From NCBI GenBank assembly GCA_019321725.1, contig CM033113.1:12834001-12898000 (forward strand): DNA of 64,000 nucleotides. Reading direction: 5' to 3'. Both the position numbers and the translations under genes were made by a program. The notes below the pieces were generated by a model that ran no database searches, was not told the DNA's origin, and was given only the letters and a program-made list of their open reading frames with translations. How positions within the stretch are numbered: position 1 is the stretch's first letter; the number at the start of each line of letters is the position of its first letter. Shown in pieces: positions 12,869-24,918 of the stretch. Source of the stretch: Paulownia fortunei (lineage: Eukaryota > Streptophyta > Magnoliopsida > Lamiales > Paulowniaceae).

Positions 12869-13557
12869 GGCCTCATTTGTTTTAACTCATGGTATTTTTT
12901 CTATTTTTTATTATCGTAATGCATAAATTATGTTTGTTTTACTCAATTTTATTGAAAATAATTCATTTTATCTTCTTATTTTTCTACTCAAAATATTTCA
13001 CAAACTCTATTTCCATCATTTTCAAATGTATGCTTGCAAAATATTAATCAATCTTCCCATTTATTCAACTCATGTCTCTTTAACCCTATACAAGTAGGAT
13101 CCACAACTACTCACTAACTATCATTAATATATTTCTATTATCATCTACATCATGAAAATGGGATCTACAGCTATCTACTAATTTTTATTCATATATTTTT
13201 ATTATCATCTACATCATTAATATGGGTTTACTAACTCTCATTAATATATTTGTTATTATGAACTACATAATTAATATGAGATCTACAACCTAAAATTTAT
13301 TCTCCTAAATTATCTAATTTGAATATAATATTAAATATGAACCCCACCATTACTAAATCACTTAATATTATATGCATATGTTTTGAAAATGATTTCACTA
13401 AAACAATGAACTAAATGTAATTTTATTTTCAATTTTTAATATTTTTTATTTAAAAATAATTATCCAAATATAGTTTCAATTTTGCATAAAAATTAATAAA
13501 ACTCTACTAAAAATGCTGAAATGGAAATTCTTAATGAAAAGAAAATTAAACGAGACC
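12869..13557. mobile_element. PIF/Harbinger-like MITE, about 690 bp
   Basis: The ends are inverted copies: left GGCCTCATTTGTTTT, right (inverted) GGTCTCGTTTAATTTT. Both sides are flanked by TAA (12866-12868 and 13558-13560), the 3-bp target duplication expected for Harbinger/Tourist elements. There is no ORF, as usual for MITEs. The interior (13090-13300) holds three to four degenerate ~60-bp tandem units around ATCTACAAC...ATCATTAATATATTT. Confidence 0.65.
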
Positions 13558-13560
13558 TAA

Positions 13561-14170
13561 ATGTCCAAGGGGTTATATGCCGATCTCAATATTTAGAGAT
13601 TGATCTTTTATGGTTAGAGACCATGACAATAAATGCAATGAGACTGTTAAATCAAATTTTATGAGCCAAATTTAATGTAATTTAAGCTCATTGAGCGAAA
13701 AAAAAGAAAAGAAGAATAAAAATAAAAGTTAATTTAAGCTCAAATAACCTTGAGTTTGATAATACTAAATTGGAACGCTAAGCAAAAAATTATGAAACTC
13801 AGTTTATTATTTAGATTTCGCATAATTACAAAAAAATATATCTACTTCTTCCATAATTTTATTGACACTTTTTGTCAGTCACGTTCTTATAAATTCTTCT
13901 ATCTATCACATGCCTTACAGAGAAAGCTGATGTCAACATAAACAAGCGTTTAGAACTCGTATTTTCAGCGAACAGTGAGTCATTCCTTTTGACCAATTCA
14001 TTCAAACAAACACGATTTTGTTCCTGTGCTTATACCCTGTATGTGAAGAGGGGTTTGATCTCTATTACAAATATAGTGGGGTTTTTGACTGCTTTTACAA
14101 ATATCCGTCTCATCTGAAAGTCATGCAATTTTATTTTATTTATTCTTCTATTCTTTTTAGTTTTTTATTT
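13561..14170. other. Unassigned AT-rich spacer
   Basis: Between the MITE and the proposed end of the SIRE-1 LTR. The one frame longer than 60 codons (13750-13941, plus) resembles nothing and is AT-rich. No paired repeat ends found. Confidence 0.35.
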
Positions 14171-17100
14171 TGTTGGTTCCAAGTGGAATAAAAGGATTTG
14201 GGAAAAGGTTGAATAGCCCTTTCAAAACTTTTGTGAACCTTTCAAAAAATTTCTGAATGTTAAACACGCACTTAGCTCACAATACTTTCAGTCACACGTG
14301 TTCTTGAGAAAGATTGATAACTCAACTATTGACCTAACAATTTCAGTCCACTGGATACTCAAAAATGTGTTAAAGTATTTCTCAAAGAGCTATGTAGTGA
14401 AAATGCAATTTTAGACTTAATGATTTTACAGCTTGTGTTTTCAACAAAGATCAATTGAGTCTAGTAGAGTGAATATGATGCAGATGAATGGAATTCAAAG
14501 TACATAAATTAAAAAGTAAAAATCAACTGACGTTTTTTTATAATTATACAAAAATGAAATAATCCTTTTACATTTACTTTTCTCCACGTTCTGGAGGAAT
14601 CCATTAAAGATTTACAATATCTTCACAAAACAGTTAAACTCCTAAGTGTTACAACTTAATTACACAAACCAAGAAACAACTTCTTAGCCTGCCTACACAA
14701 GACAGTACTGATAGTGTTGTTTTGAGTTGTCCTACACAAGACGGACTCAAGTATTATTCTACACAAGGCTTAGTACACTCCTTTCTCTTTCATACAGTGC
14801 TTGATGGAATCACTTAGCTAACAGCTTCATGCAAAACTTTCAGACAGTTGAATAAGAGAGAGTATTTAGACTGTTGGACTTGAAGGCTTTTTTAGATTGT
14901 ACTTTTTTTGCTTCGCGTGTATTCTCATGTACTTTTATGTTTTCTTTATGTCTTCTTCATGTCCTTTTTATAGGCCTTCAAAAATTTAACTGTTGAATGT
15001 TGTCTTGTTTGCACACTTGTCTGTTCTCCGTCAGGTTGTGCATAGTTACAGCACTGACATCCTAGTTTGCAATTATCCATTTTTTTTTAGACTTTAGCCA
15101 TTGGTTAGTACATGGTGCAACTGTGACTTCTACTCCTTGTAGACTGCACCTGTTATTATTCTGCTGAATACTTTAACCCCACTAAGTTCTGCTATAATTT
15201 TAAAATTATAAATTTAAATATAGATTGTGTTAAATAATAAATTTTTTGAAAGTTCGAAATCGATTCATATAAAAATTGTTTAAAGTTTTTAGAATTATAT
15301 TTATTAAAAATTAGATTTTATGTAATTTAAAATATAAAAAAAAATTATATTATAACTAAAAAATCAAAAAAATAAAAATATTAAAAATTAGAGATCCGTT
15401 TTTGAGTTTTGAACAGATGAATGATTATTCATTATTATTTTTTTACCTCTTTTAAATAGCAGTATTGAAATCCATATATAATGAAGGTTCCAATAGAAAA
15501 ATATTATCAAATAACTCATGTATTAAGGTAATCATAATATTGTCTTACTATTTACAAATTATCTCTTAAAACCAATACTTGTTTATAAGATCAAGTATTT
15601 ATGCACACATTTGCCTACAACAAATCAAGATTTCACGTTAGCAGTCGATAGAGTAGAATTGTTCAATAAGCTAAATGAACTCAATTATTTGTTATGTTAT
15701 TGGTGATACAAAAATTAAGAATCGCCACTAAACAAAAAGGGTATTAACACCAACACTTATTTATGGGATTAAGTATTTATGTAGACCTTTGTTTATAATA
15801 AATCAAGATTTTATATTTACAGTCGGTGTAGTAGAATCATACAATAAGCTAAATGAATCAAAGTATTTATTGTGTCACTAGTGATACAAAAATCAAGAAT
15901 CGCCACTAAATAAGAAGGGTTTTAACGCCAACACTTATTTATGCACACATTTGTCTACAATAAATTAAGGTTTCATGTTAGCAGTCGGTGTAGTATAATC
16001 ATACAATAAGTTATATGAACTCAAGTATTTGTTGTATCATTGGTGATACATAAATCAAGAATCACTACAAAATAAGGAAGGTTTCAATCAAAAATTAAAA
16101 CAATAATATAACACACCTGAACATTATGCACCTTTATAATTGTTCCTCTTCCTCCATTTAGAGGTTCACCCTTTTTCCTCAACTAAATAAAATTTAGAAA
16201 GACATAATGAAAGTAGAAAAAACTAAAAATAGAAGAGAAACTAGAGAATACATTTCTATTACTACTAGAAAACTTAGCCTAAAGAAAGACATTAATAAAA
16301 CTTTCTTTCTCCCTTTAAGGATTTTTATGTGTCTTGAATGCCATCCAATAGCTCCTATTTATAGTAGAAAAGTGCCTAAATTGGTATCTCTAAATACACT
16401 ATAAATTAACTTTAAATCCGTTCTAAATTCACATATCATTTTCAAATTCAAATATTGTCATATATTTTTCTCCATGCAATCAGTTGATTTTGAAAAAGTG
16501 ATTTATTTTTCAACTTGAATCACCTAATTCCAACTATTAGGGAAAAAGTTATGATTAATTTAAGGAAATATGTCAGTATAGTTACATCTTTATCAATGCA
16601 CACATTTGGATGAATTTTCTACTATAATCAATATTGAATTGGGGTGAGCTTTCAACATAAAAGTTGTAATTCTATCTCTTGACTTTCAATGGATTTTAAA
16701 CATGGAGTTGTACCCAAAATATAAAAATTGCACAAGTTTGAAAATATATTTATTTTGAATTTAATGCAAGCCCAACAATCACTTGCAAAGTTCAAGTGAT
16801 TTCTTACATATATTTTGATCTACACATATTGGACTTAGACAAAAATGGCCATTTTTTCTAATTGTGATGCTTCTTTAATCCAATGAAATATTATCTACCA
16901 ACTTGCTCACAAAGCATGTTATCTTCTTTTGTTTCATTTTAACTCTTTTTGTTCATTGATTCCCTAATATAAAATATTAATAAAATTATAATATTAACAA
17001 GAATAAAATAAGAAAAGTATAAAGGATTTGGTACAAAAAATATGTCCAAAATATGCACTTATCAAGTCCTCTACTTTTATTTTGGGTTTTGTTGTTTACC

Positions 17101-17352
17101 TGAAGTCTTCTTCACTCCTTTTTTAAGCTTTGTTCTTTAGCCTGATTGATCTAATCTTCTTGTGAATCTTAGTACATTCGTCACTCCGTTGAAGACCTTA
17201 GTCCTGCTAAGTACTTTGCTCTGGTCTTAGACTTCGTTATCTTATTCTTGAAGCTTACTGGTCCAATCTCAGTTCGACTCTAACTCTTGTATTATGTGGT
17301 AGTTGATTAGTCTTCACTACACCAAAAATAGCCATTACAACTAATCCTAACA
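14171..17352 (-). repeat. SIRE-1 3' LTR, split by an Athila-type solo LTR
   Basis: On the minus strand it starts TGTTAGGATTAG at 17352 and ends CCACTTGGAACCAACA at 14171, about 1.3 kb once the insert is removed. A TATA-like CCTATAAAAAGG lies near 14966-14977 on the minus strand, followed by the CTTGTGTAG repeats (14690-14770) and CAGAACGTGGAGAA typical of Sirevirus U5 regions. A degraded purine tract with AAAGGGATAG lies upstream near 17380. No target duplication was established at its outer edge. Confidence 0.65.
15190..17064 (-). mobile_element. Athila-type Ty3/gypsy solo LTR, 1875 bp
   Basis: On the minus strand it runs from TGATAAGTGCATATTTTGG (17064) to TTATAGCA (15190), with TG...CA ends. 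Its sequence matches the LTRs of the Athila element at 37644-45055. Flanking 5-mers agttc (15185-15189) and agtcc (17065-17069) are a target duplication with one change. No internal domain is present, so it arose by LTR-LTR recombination. It contains three copies of a 160-180-bp unit (about 15540-16080). Confidence 0.85.
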
Positions 17353-19008
17353 AAACAAAAAGTTCAGGAGTTGTATGGGGTCTATCCCTTTAAACGTCAA
17401 AATCTATACAAGATGATGACAAAACTCATGAGAATAACAAACAATATAAAAATTTTCAATTGATGGAACTTACAACTAAAACTAGAGGATATTTTCAATG
17501 AATTCTTCTGCTCTATTCCATCTTCTACTCTGCTCGATTTTAGTCTGTTGTTTCCTCATCCTTAGAAAAATTGCTCTTCTCCTTACAATTTTCTTCTTCT
17601 TCTACTTTGCTCTCTAAGCTGCTTCTTCTGGAATTTACTATCTAGGTTGCCTGTTTATACTGAACCATCCAATCCATCATGCCTTGTCCTCCTAGTGGTG
17701 GTGGTGACTCTATTTGTTATTGATGTTCTTTTAGATGGCCACTTTCTTGCTGGGCCTTTTTATTCTTTTCTTCTTCTTTCTTTTTTCTACACTCCTCTAA
17801 TCTTTGAGTAGATGATGTGGGATATGACTTCTTTTGTTGTTCTTCTCATTTTCTTTTTTTGGCATCATGGGAGGATCCTGTTGTCTTGTTGATATAGTCA
17901 AGGATCTCTAGAAGTTAGTTCATCATGTGTTAAACTCCTTCTTCCAAAGTCTGGAACCTTTGGTCTTCCCAAACTATGCACTCTAGATGACTTTATTGGT
18001 CTGTGTAGGAATCACTTACCTATTTGATTGTCTCTTACTCTGTTGGACTTTTTCCAGTTGAGTGGAGAAGGAATCCATTCTACTTTGTGTTGAGTTTGTC
18101 AATAACTTGATGTCCAATCTCACTTCTTGATTGAACTCTTGAACAATTATCAAGGCTGAGTAAGTGGCAAGGCTGCTGTTGTTCGTTATCTTTTAAACTT
18201 GGAGCATCTATGACCTGATGCTTTTGGTTATGTCTCATTTTATTTCTGAATTGGATTCTTCAACCTCTGGCTCATCTTTCTCTACTTCTTCATACTCCTG
18301 AACTAACACCTTGTCTCTTCCTTTGGGATCTATAGAGTGAGGAATCTTATCCTGGGAGTAGTTACTTCATGAATTCCTCCACAACTTCTTCACTTGGCTC
18401 AATCGACTGTAACTCTTCTTTAGCAAGTGAAACTCCCTTTCTGTTTGCTCTGCTAGTGATTGAACTTCATTAGCTACTTGAGTTATCTCTTTTGCTGGTT
18501 GAACTACCTTAGTTTGTTGAGTTAGCTCCTCTATTGGTTAATGGTCTTCTAATTTTCCTCAGTTGTTTGCTCCTTAACTGCTTTCTCTTAGGTTGTTTGC
18601 TTCTTTGATTTTGCAGTGCTTTATTGGGTAGTCGAGGTTGATGCTACTTCTGCTTCGTCTTGGTCATCATTCTCATCTTTAGCCTCATCATCATCTTTAT
18701 CTTTAGGTTCATCATCTTCGGCTCCATCCTCCTTGTGAGACCTATCTTGATGCTCTTTTTCTTTTTTTCCACTCTCTCTTACTCCACTTATTCCAATGCT
18801 TGAGGGTCTTTCTTGAGTTAGGAGTTGAGCTGCTTCAACTAGGACTACGCCCGAGTCAGCTATCTCTTCAGTTGGTTAATCCTGCTCCATTGAATGTTCC
18901 AATACTGATAGTAGTTTATCAATACTTGTTGTTTCCAAACTTATTCCTTGCAAAATGTCAGTCATAACACTATGTATTATAGGTGAGATATTAACCTCTC
19001 TAACTCTG
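17353..19008 (-). pseudogene. SIRE-1 envelope-like third ORF, C-terminal part, decayed
   Basis: Read from 19008 downward, the translation has a Glu/Gln-rich region, a strongly acidic Asp/Glu/Lys stretch (near 18640-18760) and a coiled-coil-like segment (near 18080-18150: NQEVRLDIKLLTNSTQS, then MDSFSTQLEKVQQS). It has many stops. The composition fits the third ORF that Sireviruses carry between pol and the 3' LTR. A function as a true envelope is unproven for the group. The break at 19008 is the SIRE-2 insertion. Confidence 0.5.
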
Positions 19009-19968
19009 TGTTAGTGTCAGAAAAGATTGACACTTATGGAAGTTGGATTTCTGCACAGAAACAAGGTATTGCAAGAAATGTTGTGAGAGATGTTGCAACA
19101 CTGGCGGAACAATATTTAATTAATTAATTATAATTATTATGGGTAGGTTTTTTCATATTTTAGAGATTTTTGAAATATTTATTTAAGGTATTTAGTAAAG
19201 TCATATGTGTGATAAATGTGCTGAAACTAAAGATAATCTTGATTTGTTTTGATAAGGTAAGAGAAGATTTGGAAAATCTTATGGATAAGGCAATAAATCA
19301 AGAAATCAATATCTTTCAGATATGCAACAATTAAGACCTGATTTCAAGTGAGATTTGCATGGAAATACACGGCTACATATATACCAAGTCTCAATATTGA
19401 AGAACCGAAGTGGATGAATTGAATAGTGCCATGAAAGTGATTTAAAGGTGAGACATTTTCCACTTACATACATTCTTCAGGAGAAGAAGGTGAAAAGAAC
19501 TTTGGGAGATGACTGCATCAGCCATCTAAAGGAGTTCAGAGTTGAAGGGAGTCCAGTAGAGCTGATTACTCATATATATTCTTCAATAGAAGAAGGTGAA
19601 GGTTTTCGGGAGAAGATCGGATCAGCCATCTGAAGGAGTTCAAAGTTGGAGGGAGTCTAGCAGTGCTGATTTAAGTCGAGGGGAGCTCGCAAGAACAACT
19701 AATTAGTGGAATATATAGGATGATCTTCATTTAAAGAATGAGTCTTTAAATTATTTTATTCCATAAGATGTATTCTGTAAATTGTTACTAATTAGTGGAT
19801 TGTTTCTTTCTCTGGGCGTGGTTTCGTGCAGTAGAGTACATAGTACTTGAAGCACCTAAAAATCATGGAGTTAATTTTTTAATTTTCGTTGCATGTTCTA
19901 TCGGGATGTTACAACACTTTTCACAACACCTAGGATTTTAAGTGAAAATTGGGTAATAGGTTCTATCA
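19009..19968 (+). repeat. SIRE-2 5' LTR
   Basis: Begins TGTTAGTGTCAG and ends TTCTATCA. By eye it is roughly 88% identical to the 3' copy. A 12-base extra stretch near 19081-19092 looks like a local duplication absent from the 3' LTR. Directly downstream, 19971-19982 (TGGCATCAAGAA) resembles the initiator-tRNA-Met primer-binding site, with changes. Confidence 0.85.
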
Positions 19969-20032
19969 ATTGGCATCAAGAACAGGTCACTATAACTAAT
20001 TAGTGAGATTCTGGTTTTTATTTGTTGCAGGC

Positions 20033-20806
20033 ATGGAACAACTGCGTGAAGGAAGTTTAGTGGCATGTCTAACATTACTTAGTGGATCCAATTATTCTTA
20101 TTGGAAAACCAAAATGAGGGCATTCTTCAAGTCTCTTAATGAACGAGCATGGAAGTCAATCTTGGCAGGGTGGAAGCATACAACAAAAACTGTTGAAGAA
20201 AAGGAGGTACGCAAACCTAAAACGAAGTGGTCTACTGCAGAGGATCAAGTAGCGAATTTTAATTCAAATGCACTGAATGCCATATTTAGTGCAGTTGATG
20301 AGAATCAATTTAAACTGATCTTTACATGTGAATCTACCAAGAAAGCCTGGGAAGTCTTACAAATTGCATACGAAGGAACTAAAACTATAAGAATGTCTAA
20401 ACTTCAGATTCTTACTACTAGATTTGAAAATCTAAGGATGGAAGAAAATAAAATAATTATTGAATTTAATATTAATTTGTGTGATATTTCTAATGAAGCA
20501 CATGCTTTAAGAGAAAAATACACTGATTTTAAACTTGTTAGAAAAGTTTTGAGATCACTTCCAGAGAGATTTGCATATAAAGTGACTGATATTGAAGAAA
20601 CTAGGCACTTTACAGAACTGAGGTTAGATGAACTGATGGGGGCATTGCAGTTCTTTGAAATGAAGAATCAAAATAAAAGGGAAAAGAACAAAGGAATTGC
20701 ATTGCATGTTGAAGCTGAAAATGAACAAGATCATGGGAATGATGATGATCCACTTGCTTTACTCACCAAGAACTTTGGGAAATTTCTAAGGCAAATGAAT
20801 AAATGA
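20033..20806 (+). CDS. SIRE-2 gag (UBN2-type copia capsid)
   Basis: An open frame of about 257 codons from the ATG at 20033 (an upstream in-frame ATG at 20003 is also possible). Copia gag features: LTLLSGSNYSYWKTKMRAF at the N-terminus, LNAIFSAVDENQFKLIFTC, KKAWEVLQIAYEG, LQILTTRFENLRMEE and VLRSLPERF, followed by a Lys-rich and then acidic tail. It would form the particle that packages element RNA. The frame ends in TGA at 20804-20806, before the zinc knuckle, so the natural gag is longer. This is the longest intact frame in SIRE-2. Confidence 0.85.
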   Translation: MEQLREGSLVACLTLLSGSNYSYWKTKMRAFFKSLNERAWKSILAGWKHTTKTVEEKEVRKPKTKWSTAEDQVANFNSNALNAIFSAVDENQFKLIFTCESTKKAWEVLQIAYEGTKTIRMSKLQILTTRFENLRMEENKIIIEFNINLCDISNEAHALREKYTDFKLVRKVLRSLPERFAYKVTDIEETRHFTELRLDELMGALQFFEMKNQNKREKNKGIALHVEAENEQDHGNDDDPLALLTKNFGKFLRQMNK

Positions 20807-21476
20807 AACAAATCCCCAAAGGCTAGTAGAATAACTAACTCTCAGAAAAGTGAGGCTAATGTATCTAATTTTAGGAAAAATGGGAGAATTCAATGCAGGG
20901 AATGTGAAGGATTTGGCCATATTTAAGTTGAGTGTGCTAACACCTTAAAGAAAATGGGCAAATCACCCAACACCACTTGGAGTGATGAAGGTTCTGAATG
21001 CAGTCAAGAGGAACATGAAGAACATGTTATCAATCATGTTGCACTTACCTCAATCACCCTGAAAAATAAGAAACAGAGAGAAACACTGGATGCTACAAAG
21101 GATATTGTCAGGAATGTTGCAACATCTCACATGTATGAGTTAATTATTTCTCCTTCAGAAGTTTGTCTAAATTCTATTTTTTTTGGCAGGTATAGATTCT
21201 GATGAAAACAGTGATGATGAAGGACCTAGTATTGAAAACATTCAACACAAGTATCAAGAGATGTTTGAGAATTGGCTTAAAGTGTGCAAAACTAATGAAG
21301 GGTTTGTGAAACAAATTGCTATCTTGATAAAGGAAAAGGAGACACTCAAAGGTGATATGATCAGGTTTGAACTTTTGGCCTCTAACAAAACATATGAACT
21401 TGATAGAGTCAAGAAAGAACTTGAAATCACAATGAAGTCTATAAGGAACTTGAATTCTAGAACATCAATTGGATAA
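20807..21476 (+). pseudogene. SIRE-2 gag C-terminal part: zinc knuckle and acidic/coiled-coil tail
   Basis: Continuation of gag after its stop. A CX2CX4HX4C knuckle reads CRECEGFGHI-stop-VEC (about 20896-20937), with a stop replacing one spacer residue. Then come an acidic SDEGSECSQEEHEEH stretch and, in another frame from 21183, a helical Glu/Lys-rich segment (KYQEMFENWLKVCKTNEGFV; LIKEKETLKGDM) of the kind seen in Sirevirus gag extensions. Two stops and at least one frame change are present. Confidence 0.7.
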
Positions 21477-21659
21477 AATTCTTTCCATTGGACAGTATAG
21501 TGGAAACCGTGTTGGTTTAGGATATTCAAGTAGAGATTCATCCTCAAAAGGTACAGAATTACAGAACTCGGGTAAAAGTTCTAAAACAGTTTTTGTAAAG
21601 GAAATTGGTAAGTCTGAATCTATGTTTGAATATGCCAAAAAGGTATAGTCAAAGAGACG

Positions 21660-22212
21660 AAGACCTAAATCCAAAAGGTTTTTCCTGCTTGTCATTTTTG
21701 TCGAATACCTGAGCATATTAGATCTAACTGTTTCTAATATAAAAAGGCTTTGCTCAGTAGTATGAGAACTGATTCAATATTTTCTGAAGTGTTGCAACAT
21801 CCTATAAAGAACACTCCCAAGATCAAGATAGATTTAAAAAATACTTCTAAACGTAGAATTTGGATCAGAAAAATTGATCTTGCATGTCATGTGGCTCATA
21901 CTTCGTTAAAAGCTAATATCATTGAATCTTGGTATTTTGACAGTAGATGCTTTAGGCATATGACAAGTGACAAAAAAAAGTTAAAGAGATTATCAAAACT
22001 AAGACGGAGGTCGTGTTACATTTGGAGATAGATTTAAAGGACAAATCCTTGGAAAGGGGACACTAAACATGGAAGGACTTCCAATACTGAAAAATATGTT
22101 ACACATTGAAGGGTTAAAAGCTAATCTGATTAGTATTAGCCAACTATGTGATCAGAATTTACTTGTAAAATTTAACAAAGATTCTCGTCAAGTATTTGAT
22201 GATTCTAATAAA
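21660..22212 (+). pseudogene. SIRE-2 protease and GAG-pre-integrase segment
   Basis: A second Cys-rich motif (FPACHFCRIPEHIRSNCF-like in mixed frames, 21690-21737) precedes the copia protease start WYFDSRCFRHMTSDKK (near 21932). There the Gly of the usual Asp-Ser-Gly catalytic triplet is Arg. Next is LPILKNMLHIEGLKANLISI (22073-22130) and LVKFNKDSRQVFDDSN, the conserved GAG-pre-integrase block. The reading breaks at 22212, where the Tekay element is inserted, and resumes after 32006. Confidence 0.75.
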
Positions 22213-24760
22213 TGTAATACCCGAGCCTCGTGCTACTCACTTGACCAATATAGTTCATGCATTTTATGCCACGTATCTGTCATTTGCATTTGAATTGATA
22301 TTTCATAATGCATTATATTTTATACGGTATTTTAATAATTAAACTTTTGAAGTTGTCACCGATATTAGTTTCTAGATTCTTTAACCTAATTGGTTAAGTT
22401 GGTACTAAGATATGAGAATTTAGGTAACAACTATCAGATAATATTATGATACACGTAAGTGAAATGTGGCATCGTTGTGTTTATCGGTGTAGGATAAAAT
22501 ATGCAAATAAATTAAATAGGGATAAAATAGTGATAGTAATAGTAATAATAATAATAAAAAAAAAAGACATTATCATATTAATTAAGATGGTGTAAATTCT
22601 TACTAGAAATAAATTTGGAGGTTTAAATAAATATCAAAATATTATGTATTAATTATATATATAAATATAAAATATATATACATATATATAATATATATGT
22701 ATAGATGTACGAAATATATATATATATATAAGTATATGTGTGTAGTATAATATATATACACACACATATGTATACACGTGTTATGTTAAGGGTAAACATA
22801 TATATAATATATTGTGTAGTATATATATATACATATATGTATACACTGTTATGTTAAGGATAAACATATATATAATATATTGTGTAGTATAACATATATA
22901 TATATATATACATATATGTATACGTGTAGTGTGTAGTGTGTAGTGTGTAGTGTGTAGTGTGTAGTTATGTTAAAGATAAGTATATATATAATATATTATA
23001 TTATATTTTCTTAGTAGTTAAGTTATTATAACACACACCACACAAACACAAGGTTAAAACACCTCACAGTGCACGGCAGCAAAGGAAAGCAAAAGAGAAA
23101 AAAAAAAGAAGAGAAAAAGAAAAGAAAAGAGAGGGCGTTCCAACAAATTTCAACAGTAGGAATTTGAGGAAATTTTGGGTAAGTCCCTTTTAATTTTTGT
23201 ATGGATAAACAAATATGTTTATACCGTTTATTTCTAATCTAAAAGAAAGTTTTTGATCCAAGTTAATTAGTTATCTACTTGTGAGACAATACTTTTAATT
23301 TGAAATTGGTTAAAAATATTTGATTTTATTATCTTGTATTAATTGTATGAAATAGCTAATTTAATTGAGGGATTTGTTACGGGAAATTATAACACATCAA
23401 TTAGATAATATTAAAATAAATTAAGGTATTTAAAAGGTTCTAATTGGTGTGAGTATAAATTTTAAGTTTGATTGTTATTTAATTAAATTTAATATTTAAG
23501 ACCCCTTATGAGATTTGGTATAGAAACCCATTGATTAAGAATGAAAATTAATACGTTATACTTTTACAGGTAGCCTTATATCTAAAGGTAGGGAGGAGAA
23601 TCTCATTAATTTTCACTAGAATATCAAAGGTGAAAGGTAAGTGAAAATTCATTTGCAACTACAATGTATGGACATAGTATTTTGTGCATTATCTATATTA
23701 AATGTGATCCTTGTGTGTTGATGTGTGTATTGTGAGTATTATACATACCTTATAGTGCATATGTTGCTTGGATGATGGGACATATGATCTATTGTGTCAT
23801 TGGATATGCCATTCATCAGCATTTATATGTCCATGCATAACATGTGCTCACAGTTGAGGTTTTGGCACGCATGACATTATTTTTAGAAAGAAAATATTTT
23901 GGTTGGCCACTACTAGTGTACGAGGCCTATGTGTGGCTTATTTATATGATATTTGGGGCGCCGCGAGTATTACTTCTCATAGGATCATAGGGGTTGACAG
24001 GGGTGTGCCTCTAGTGGTCACGAGAGGGTAGACCACTTGACTGTGCCCTTATCGACATCGCTGGTAGGAAGACTTCTGGAGGGTCACAGGAAAGACAGGG
24101 GATGGACCTCTGGTGATCCCAGGAGATGGCCCCGAACTGTGTCGATCTGTTTATGGCCATGTGATTATTGATATTGTTGAGAGCTCTATCCGGTATATAG
24201 TAGGTGGGCCAAGGGTCCAATGATGAAAAATAATTTTGAATGAACTATTTTTATGAATAAGTTTGCATTCTTCTTATGATTTCATAGAAATGCATTGCAT
24301 TTATGTTGGATTATTTTTCAGCATGCATGATTTTCATTTACTGAGCATTAACTCACGTAGTTCATGCATTGTAGGTGAGTTTGATGATACTTGAAGCCAC
24401 TGACTTACTGAGCGAGTGGCTGGAGCTCCTACAGGTTCTGAGGATCAGTGTACATAGATGATGACCTGTTGGGCTGGTTGTTAACTTATTTGATTTTGGA
24501 GTTTATTGTGTTAGATTTGGGGATTTGTACTGTGTGTTACTTTTAAAACTTTTCTGTACATGGGTATGTAAATGTTATGGTTGTTATGGGTCCTCTGCAG
24601 GTATATGTATATTAGTTTGTGAGTGAGAAAAATAGTTTATTATTTATTATGCTGTTACAGGAAAAATATAAAAAAAAAATTTATACATGCACACAGGATT
24701 TATCACGTCAAAATTATTATATCTATAAATATATATGTGTATAGTATTGGGTATGTTACA
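22213..24760 (+). repeat. Tekay 5' LTR
   Basis: Runs from TGTAATACCCGAGCC to GGTATGTTACA, 2548 bp; about 94-95% identical to the 3' LTR by eye. It contains AT-repeat DNA (22640-22990), a GA/AAG-rich tract (23085-23135) and a more GC-rich core (23860-24220) that is also kept in the divergent solo LTR at 50675-53654. TTATTTATATGATA near 23939 is a possible TATA region. Confidence 0.9.
22660..22995. repeat. Minisatellite in the Tekay 5' LTR
   Basis: About three ~70-bp units, each containing TTATGTTAAG, then RATAAACATATATATAATAT and (ATTG)TGTAGTATA, followed by a GTGTAGT run of about six heptamers at 22925-22963. The same block in the 3' LTR (29930-30245) keeps the 70-bp units but has only about three heptamers. 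Confidence 0.8.
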
Positions 24761-24763
24761 GAG

Positions 24764-24775
24764 TGGTATCAGAGC
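24764..24775 (+). promoter_or_regulatory. Tekay primer-binding site (initiator tRNA-Met)
   Basis: TGGTATCAGAGC lies three bases after the end of the 5' LTR and complements the 3' end of plant initiator tRNA-Met, the usual primer for chromoviruses. Confidence 0.92.
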
Positions 24776-24918
24776 GCGGTTATAGGTTCTGTAGACTGTC
24801 CATGTACATAAACTTAGAACTTGTGAAGCACCGCTTTACTCGTAAGTTTTATTTTATTATGTGATGCATCATTGTTTCATGAATTATATTGGTCATGTTT
24901 TAAAATGATATTGCAGCC

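Noticed and set aside
23860..24230. Protein-coding gene inside the Tekay LTR (small frames on both strands)
   Set aside because: The position is inside the LTR in all three copies and stops differ between copies; conservation fits a regulatory core better.
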